A stretch of 64,000 bases of DNA from G963677085 sp963677085 (GTDB lineage: Bacteria > Planctomycetota > Planctomycetia > Pirellulales > Thermoguttaceae): NCBI GenBank assembly GCA_963677085.2, contig CAXXFH010000004.1:124001-188000 (forward strand). Direction: 5' to 3'. Numbering within the stretch: the stretch's first letter is position 1; each line of letters opens with the position of its first letter. The notes below the pieces were generated by a model, which was not told the DNA's origin, ran no database searches, and worked only from the letters and a program-made list of their open reading frames with translations. Both the position numbers and the translations under genes were made by a program. This document shows positions 15,001-24,000 of the stretch, piece by piece.

Positions 15001-18000
15001 GCCCGAACGTCAGCACCGATGCGTTCCCGTTCGCCCTCGTGGGCGAAGCGTACACCTGCACGATCTTCGCCAATGACCCCGACGGTCATCCCTTGGAGTT
15101 CGAGCTGATCGCAGCACCCGACGGTGTTGGAATTCGCCAGCTCGATGCGGCAACTGCCAAAATCTCATGGGTGCCCAGCAGCGACCAGCTTGGTTTATTG
15201 ACAAACATCGTCGTACAGGTGAACGACGGTTACGGAGGAACAAACCAGTGTGTCATCGACGTGGCCGTTGGCGAAGCGAATGAACCGCCCGTGATCGAAT
15301 CGCTGTCGGATGACGCCGCGACCGTTGGCATGGCGTGGTCCTGCCAGGTGATCGCGTCGGACCTCAATTACAGCAGTTCGTTGACCTATCGCCTTGATGC
15401 CATCTCGCAGAATCTCGGCATGACCATTGGCAATGAGGAGTGGAACGCGGGATTGATCGAGTGGACCCCGACCACTTCCGGCAATTATCCGATAACCGTT
15501 TACGTTTTCGACGAGTACGGCGCATGGGATGAAGAAGAATTCGTGCTTTCGGTTTACGACCTCGTGCTGCCCGAATTCGCAGGTGAAATCCCGAAATACT
15601 GGTTTGTCGGCGAGGAGGGTCAACAGGGCACCTTCACTGTTGTCACGGCCCAACCCATTGCTGATCTAGCCAACGATGTTTCGCTCTCTTCCTCTTCCCT
15701 CGCACAAGGCTTTGCGTTGGTTGCTCCGGCTAGTGGTTCGTTTGAAGACGATCGTTACGAATATGAATACGTTTTGACTTGGACACCGAAGTCGGTGGGG
15801 AACTTCACCGCCCAAATCACTGTGGTCGACAGCGCCGGAGCTACCAGAATTGCCGAATTCCGTCCCGAAGCCATCATGAGGCCGGAGCCACCCGAGTTGG
15901 CGGAAGGCCCGACGGCGGTGGCCATCGTTGGCGAACAATGGCAATGCGAGTTGAAGGGATACGACCCGGACGGCGACAGTTCGAAAATCACGTTCGAGTT
16001 GCTCGACGGACCATCGGGCATGGAGTTGAACGGCAACACGTTGCTATGGACTCCCACGGAGGTCCCGGTAGATGGTTGCGTACGCATCGAGATTATGCTT
16101 ACCGACGAGAGTGGAATCGCGCGTCCCTGGACGTTCGATCTGCCGGTCGTCAACGTTCCGTCGTCAAGCGTTCCCTCGCTTGAAACGTTCCCTTACGGCC
16201 CGGCTTTCGTTGGCGAGCAATGGGTGTATGAAGTCGAGGCAACCGACCCGGACGGAAACGACAATGCTTTGACGTACGCACTGGTCGAAGGTCAGTACCC
16301 CGAGGGGATGAGCATCGAGACAATCGATAGCGATCCGACGCGAGGACGATATGCCAGAATCACTTGGACTCCAACCGAAGCATCGGCCCCCGGGGCGCTC
16401 GGTGTTCTGTTCCAGTTTTCGGTAACCGACGGAGTGAATGAAATAACCCCGGGTTTCTATCTACCAGTCGTCGCCATTCCCGCGTCGAATGCTCCGCCCA
16501 TCTTCCAGACCACCCAACTGGCCACGGCGGATCGCGGGATCGAGTTTGATTTCCAGCTTGCTATCGACGATCCCGACGGAGACGCGATCACTGCCGTTGA
16601 AGTGGTGGCCGACAAGACAACGGCTCCGGGCTTCGATGACACGTGCATCGACGCGACGGGAAGAATTCGCTGGACGCCTACGTATGGTGGTTTTTTCAAT
16701 ATCGTCCTTCGCGCTTCGGACGAACACGGTGCGTGGCGGGAAATCGCCTATCCGATTTGGGTACGCGAGAATCTGAGTCCAGACGTTCAATGGGGGCTTG
16801 TTGTCTCCGCCGTTGTGACCGAGGAGACGTTCGTGTACTCGTTCACGGTAACGGATCCGAATGGCGATCTCAACATTGAGGCCCGTCTGAATCCAGAGGC
16901 GATCAGTGCCGGCATCCAGATCGAACAAAACGCTGACTCACCTGGCACATGGGAACTGACGTGGGATGTTCCTGCTTGGGACGACACCGACTTCACAACG
17001 CTTCGGCAAAACTGGAATGTCCCAGCCTGGGGTAGTGCGGAGTTCGCCACCGAGGTTCCCATCTCGATTACGGTGACAGACAACCACGGCGGCGTTTCGC
17101 GTCTCCACTTCCCGGTTCTTGCGGTTGTGGACCATGATTGTCCCATGGGACAGCTTTTTGTCGCACCAAACGACCTCACAACAATTCCCACGGAAAGAAA
17201 ATTTCGGTACCGGATTGACACCCACCATCCCGATCCCACCGCGCTCTCCTTCTCGCTGGCAATGAGTGATGGCAGTAGCCTTCCTACAGGGCTTAAATTT
17301 GATGCGACTACTGGTGAGATTGCTTGGACACCGACGAGGGAACAGGTAGGTCCGACCTACAGCTTCGTGTTGACCATCAACGGTGCCGGAAGCCCGATCG
17401 TTGAGTCTTTCCAGTTGCAGGTGGTCACACTCGAAGACTTCGAGTTCGGTTCGACCGAACTGGAGATCACCTCCGATTCTCCACGGTTGGCCACAGCCAA
17501 CCAGACGCTCGTCTATGAGCCAAAAACCGAGTCTTCATCGACGGCCGGCCTGCGGTGGTACTTGGATGCGGGACCGGACACGATGGACATCGAGACATCG
17601 ACCGGAAAACTTATCTGGACACCTACTGCGGACCTTATTGGGGACCGTGTGTACGTAGAGCTTCGCGTTGTCGATCCGATTGGAGCCGGTTGGGTACAGA
17701 AGTTCTGGCTCGAGGTAAGCGCGGACAATAAGGCCCCGACCATCGACTCGAACTTCCCTGACGTTTGGCAGACAGGCAAACCGTTCGAGTTCAGTGTTGT
17801 GGCCAGTGATCCCGAGGGACACGCGTTGGGCTATCAGTTGTTGACAAGTACCGGGGAACCGCTGCCCGACGGATCGCCAATCAACATTTCGGAAGACGGT
17901 GTCATCCACTGGGACTCCCCTACCGAGGGCACACACACATACTACGTGCGCGTGTTCGAAAAGCACACGCCCGATTCCTTCGCGGATAAGACGCTCGAAC

Positions 18001-21000
18001 TCGACGTGGTCAGCCACCCGGTCAATTCGAAACCGATCGTCGAGATCCCCCAGGGGGCACAGTATGCGAGTATCGACCAACCGTTTGTATACCAGGTTTC
18101 GGCAACTGACCTTGACAATCACAGCTTGACCTACCAGATCACCGGCGGGAAAACCGGCGACATGACTATTGACGGGACCGGGAGAATTACCTGGACGCCC
18201 ACGGAGGCCGAGTCAGGCCGGAAGACCATCACCATTGCCGTCACCGACAATCCCACGAATGGTTTGGGAGCTGCAACTACATACGTGCCGCTGACGATTC
18301 AAACGGTGACCAACAAATCCCCCGAACTGCTCTCGGCGACGACATTCAACACCATCATCGGTGCGCACTTCGCGTATGAGATCGAGGTGGCCGACCCGGA
18401 AGGAGGGCAACTAACCTTTGCCATCGACCACAGTCGTGGCTCAGCCCCCGAAGGAATGACCATCGATCCGGAGTCAGGTCTCCTGTCATGGCAGGTTCCC
18501 ACGGACGCGGCCGGCCAGGTATGCGATGTCTACGTTTCGGCAACCGACAAGTATGGCGCTACGGCGACGTATGCATTCCAGATTGATGTTGCGGCTACCG
18601 ACACGATTGCACCGACGATTAGCAGCCGCGTGGTCGACGGCGATGGCAATCTTATCCTGCCGGGCGAGGAACTCGCCGTGGATGGCCAGTATTTTCTCGT
18701 CGTCGACATTGCCGACAACCTAGGGAAAGAGAGTCTCTGGAACGACGCCACGCAGTCTTTCGACAAGGTGGGTACTCTCACCGTCGTAGACGTAGCTGCC
18801 TTTGAAGTGTCTGAATACTCGCCGATTGGTGCAGATCTCGACTACGGCTGCACATGGATCGAATTCACTATCGGGGAAGATGGCGAATCTGGCACGGGCG
18901 ACGACGGTCTCAACCAAGGAAACATACACTTTGAGATTGTCGCCACGGACGTCGCAGGAAATACGACCTCGTCCGAATTCACCTACTACGCCGCCGATAC
19001 CTCGGAAGCACCGCCCGCCAAAATTACCGAATTCCGTGACAGCGAACAGGCCCTTGTCGACGTGGGCAGCGTGGTCAGCGAAGCAGTCGACGTGATCGGC
19101 ATTGCGAACATGGGAACCTATTCCTATGAACTGATCCTCTACACCCTTGACAACGATTTTGAAGTCGTCGCGCAACCGGACGACGGTGGATCGGGCTATG
19201 TACTCCAGAGCGATTCTGAACACGTCGTCATTACGAGTGGCACGGCCAACACCGATGCAGAACGTTACCTGGGAACTCTCGATCCCACTCTCTACGGTTC
19301 CGGAATGTACCGGCTCGTGCTGGCGATTATCTGTGACTGCGAGGGCCATCACTACAAGGCCATCGACGAGCGGATCATCGAAATTCGCAACGAAGCGAGG
19401 CCGGGCAACCTCGATTTGTCGTTCACCGATCTCCAAGTCGATCTCGGCGGCATCCCCATCTCGCTCACACGAAGCTACAGTTCGGCCGAGGCCGACCTGA
19501 GCCGCGGCGATTTCGGCCCCGGTTGGTCGCTCGACTTCCTTGCTGCGGATATCCAGGTCGCCCATTACGATCGAGCAACCAACAGCCTAAGCGAGGCAAT
19601 CTCGCGAGGCACGCGGGTGTTTGTGACACTGCCCGACGGCAGTATCCAACGCTTCACCTTCGATCCCGAACCCGTCGGCGATGGCCAACACTGCCGGCCA
19701 TATTTCCGACCAGACGCCGATTGTTCTGCTACGTTGGAAATCGCTGGACTCGACGACAATCTCTTACTCTTGCCGCTCGGCGAACAGGAGGTTGCCTACG
19801 CCGGTCCCTATGTCACCGCAAACACCAACGAAAGCTTCGTCTCGCACCGCTTCGGCAGCGCATTTGTCCTTCAAACGCAGGACGGCCTCGAATATCACTA
19901 CGACATGGAGTCGGGACAACTCGCTGCAATCCAGAACGATAGCGGCCAGCGAATCGACATTAGCCGGGAGACGGATAGCGATGCCACAACCACCGTGCAG
20001 ACAATCCATGCGGTCGGCAGCGAGCAATTCATTACGATCCGGCGCAACAAGGAGACCGGGAACATCGTGGAGATTGTTCCACCCAAGCAGTCGGAAGCAG
20101 ACGAACACGGGATCTGTTACCAATACGGACAATTCGAGTCTAACGGCAACCCTGTCGCGACCAATGACAACCTCGGCAAAGTCATTCTCCGTGACGACAC
20201 GTACACCGTTTATCAATACAACCAGTCCGATTTCCTCCACCACCTCACCGACATCTACGACACCGAGCAAATCGACGTCCTAATCGCCGAGTTCGACGCC
20301 GACGGCCATCTCGCAAGCTTAACAGATGCCAGCGGTGCAAGCACCAATCTTGCGCTCGACCTGGCCCTGGGCGACGGTCGCACCGTGCGAACGCTCACCC
20401 CCGACAACGGACCGGTCACCAAACAGGTCTTCAACAACCGCGGCGATCTGCTTCGCACCGTCCAACCGCTCGACACCGACACAACCCCCGCCGCCGAGCA
20501 GCGATTCCTCGTCACCGTTTACCAATACGATCTTGCCGGCCGGCTTGTCCGCGAGAGTACCCCCTTCGTGGTCACCGGGGCCGACAATCAATACGACGAA
20601 AACCCAGCCGAGCCAACAGCTGACCCAGCAGCCTGGGCCCGCCTCCTCAAATACGACACCGAAGGCCGGGCCATCCGTTCGACCGACGCGCTGGGCAACG
20701 TCACCACCTTCGAGTACGACGACCAGGACCGTGTCATCGCCACCACCGATCCGCTCGGCAACGTTACCCATAACGTCTACCATCCGCAAACCGGCAACCT
20801 GCTGGAAACCTACCTCACCGAGGGCCGCGACGGAACGAAGTACAATTACTCCCGCTACGAGTACGAAAACGGCCGACTCATCGCCACCTACCAACTCTCC
20901 GAAGACGGTAGCCAGGAGATCCTTGTCTCCTCGTCCGAGTACGACAACTGGGGTCGCCTCAGCAGCACGACCGACGTCACGGGACTCACTCGCTACTTCG

Positions 21001-24000
21001 CCTACGACCTGAATGGAAACCAAACCCACTCTTGGCACAACTGGGTCGACCCCGAAGGAACGCTGCCGGCGGTAACCATTGTCACGGTCACCACCTACGA
21101 CGCCAACGACCGCGTGACCGACACCGCGGAGTACGAGTTGATTCGCACCTCGCCCACCGACAAGATCACCGATTTCGCCACCCTCACCACCGCATTAAGC
21201 AGCGCCACCCCGCTATTCACCACCGAAACGCATTACAACAGCCGCGGGCAAATCGATTGGTCCGAGGACCGTTACGGTTCACGTACTTGCTACGTCTACG
21301 ACGTCCTCGGCAACACCATCGAGACCCACACTCAGACCTCCGACGAATCCGGCAACGCCGGCTGGCTCATCACCAGGACCCTCTACGACGACCAAGGCCG
21401 CGTCGAATTCACCACCGATTCCTACTTCGTGCTGGAAGCCAATTACCCGACGGCTGCCGACGTCGCTTGGCTCGGCACCCGCAATGTCTACGATCGCCTC
21501 GGCCGCGTGATCCGCACCGAACGGTACGACGGCGTTACTATTGAACTGATCGACGATTCCGAGCACGCCAACCAGAAGGCAACCGCGTTGCCCAGCGGCG
21601 TCGACTGGGACACGTACAGCACCCAAAAACTCTCCGACAGCCAAACCTCCTACGACGCCCTCGGCCGCGTCGAGTCCACGATCAACGAGTACGGCACCCA
21701 GACCGAGTACACCTACGATACCGTCGGGCGCGAGATCGAAGTGCGATACCAAGCCAAGGACGAAAACGGCAACCTCCAGTGGGTTGCCACGCGCACGGTC
21801 TACGATCCCCTGGGACAGCCGATCATCACGTCCGATCCCTTCGTCCTCGAAGCCGACGGAACGATGCCCACCTGGTCGGGCACCAGCACGACCTACGATT
21901 CGCTGGGCCGTGCCGTCAAGACCGAACGCCTCGAAGGGCTGGTAATCGACATCGACGAAACGTCCCTGGAGGTCACGTGGAGGGCGACCGGCGTAACGTG
22001 GTCGACCGATAACGTCTACAACACGCTCGGCCAGGTGGTCCAATCGATCGGGCGACACGCGCCGGACGAGGCCGGACCGGTGACCAATTACGTCTACGAT
22101 GCACAGGGCCGGCAGATTGCCGTGATCGAACCGGTCGTCGAGGACGAGATGACCGGCGAGTTGGTTCGTCTCCGCAGCGAAACGCACTACGACAGCCAAG
22201 GCCGGGTGGCTTACACCACCACCAACATCCGCATCGTGGTCGACGCCCAGGGCGAGATCCAGTCGACCAGCGACGCCGATGCCCAACAGACGCACTATCA
22301 ATACGATGCCCGAGGCAATACGATCCGTACTACGTACACCGACGGTAGCTTCGTCACCCAGACCTACAACACCCTTGGTCAACTGTGGAAGCAGAGCTAC
22401 CAAACGGCCGCTGGCGACACGCCGCTGGAAAAGGAATTCGCCTACGACGACTTCCAGCGACTGATAACCGTCACGCTCCCCGAGGTCTACGACCCGGCCA
22501 CCGGCCAAAACGTCCAGCCGGTCTACCAGTACGGCTACGACGCCTTCGGCAACCAGACGTCGATCATCGACCCGTTGGGCCACGAAACGCGGTTCGCCTA
22601 CAATGCCCGACAGCAGGAAACCTCCCGCACGCTGCCGATCGGCGTCAGCACGACCGGCGATTCGACCGACTTCGTCGAGGCCAAATCCTACGATGCCCGC
22701 GGACGGTTGCTCTACGAGGTATCGTTCGAGGGCCTGGTCACGGCCTACGTCTACGACGACTCCGCCGGGGCCGACGGCCGCCTGGTCGAAAAGCGATTCT
22801 ACACCGATCTGGCAACCTACAACGGCGGCGCCGGCACCCCCAGCGAAGCCGTCGCCTATGCCTACGATGTCTTCGGGCGGCAAGTCGAGACAGTCCAGGA
22901 CGCCGACGGCGACCTGGCGACCACCGCCGACCAACGGACGGTGACCAACACCTACGACGACGAAGGCCAACTCGTCACCGTGGTCGCGCCCGAGGGGATT
23001 CTGCACTACGAATACGACACCGTCACCGGCCTGCACACCCGGACCTGGACGGCCGACGCCATCGAAACCACCGACGACGACGCCACGACCGACACGCACT
23101 ATGCCTACGACACCCTCGGCCGGCTCGACTCGGTCACCCTCGCCCGCCGCAACGGCACCAGCATTGCCGCCGAGACGACCGACTATGTCTACGATCTGCT
23201 GGGCAATCTCCGTCAAGAGCGGCTGCCGTGCGGCGTGGTCAGCGACTACCAATACGACGAACTGAACCGGCTCGAAACGCTCGCGCAGTTCAACGACACC
23301 GACGGAGACGGCGTCTTCGACGCGGGCGAGAACCTGCTGGCCGAGTACGAGTACGATCTGCTGGCCGACGGACGGCGCAGCGGCGTTACCGAAACCGACG
23401 ACGCCGACAACACGACCCGGATCGACTGGGTCTACGACCACCTCGGCCGGCTCACGCGCGAGGTCTACGACAGTTCCGACGACGCGCTCGACTTCGTCGC
23501 CGACTACGTGCTCGACCTCGCGGGCAACCGCCTGGAGAAGAAGACCGACCAAACGCCCAGTTCCGCCGAGATGGCCGCCTACCATACCGATGCCGCCGAC
23601 GGCGTGGCCGACGCGCCGCTCGTCGAGGTCAACGAGCAGACCTCCTCGACCTTCGACGCCAACGACCGGCTCTTGACCGAAACGAAGGACACCGACGGCA
23701 CCGCCGACGATCGCTTCACGGTCTACGCCTACGGCCCGGGCAACGCCGGCACGCAGCAAACCGCCAAAACGGTCCACGAGGGCTTGAACGACTCGGGCGA
23801 CGTGGTCGAGTCAACGACCTATGCCTATAACATGCAAGGCCGGATGTGGCAGTCGAGCGTCGACGCCGATGGCGACGGCCCGGGCGCGGCGGTGGTCACC
23901 GAGTATGCCTATGACGACGAAGGCGTCCGCGTGAGCCAAACGGAAGACGGTGTCGAAACCGTCTACCTCAATGACAAACAGAACCCCACTGGCTACAGCC

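Noticed and set aside
21279..23777. 832-codon minus-strand open frame opposite the Rhs YD repeats
   Set aside because: It is the antisense reading of a repetitive, GC-rich coding region. The sense strand has an unbroken Rhs domain, and the antisense product is low-complexity Val/Gly/Asp.
22385..23830. 481-codon plus-strand frame overlapping the Rhs region
   Set aside because: It is an Arg/Pro-rich frame-shifted reading of the YD repeats with no plausible start or family.
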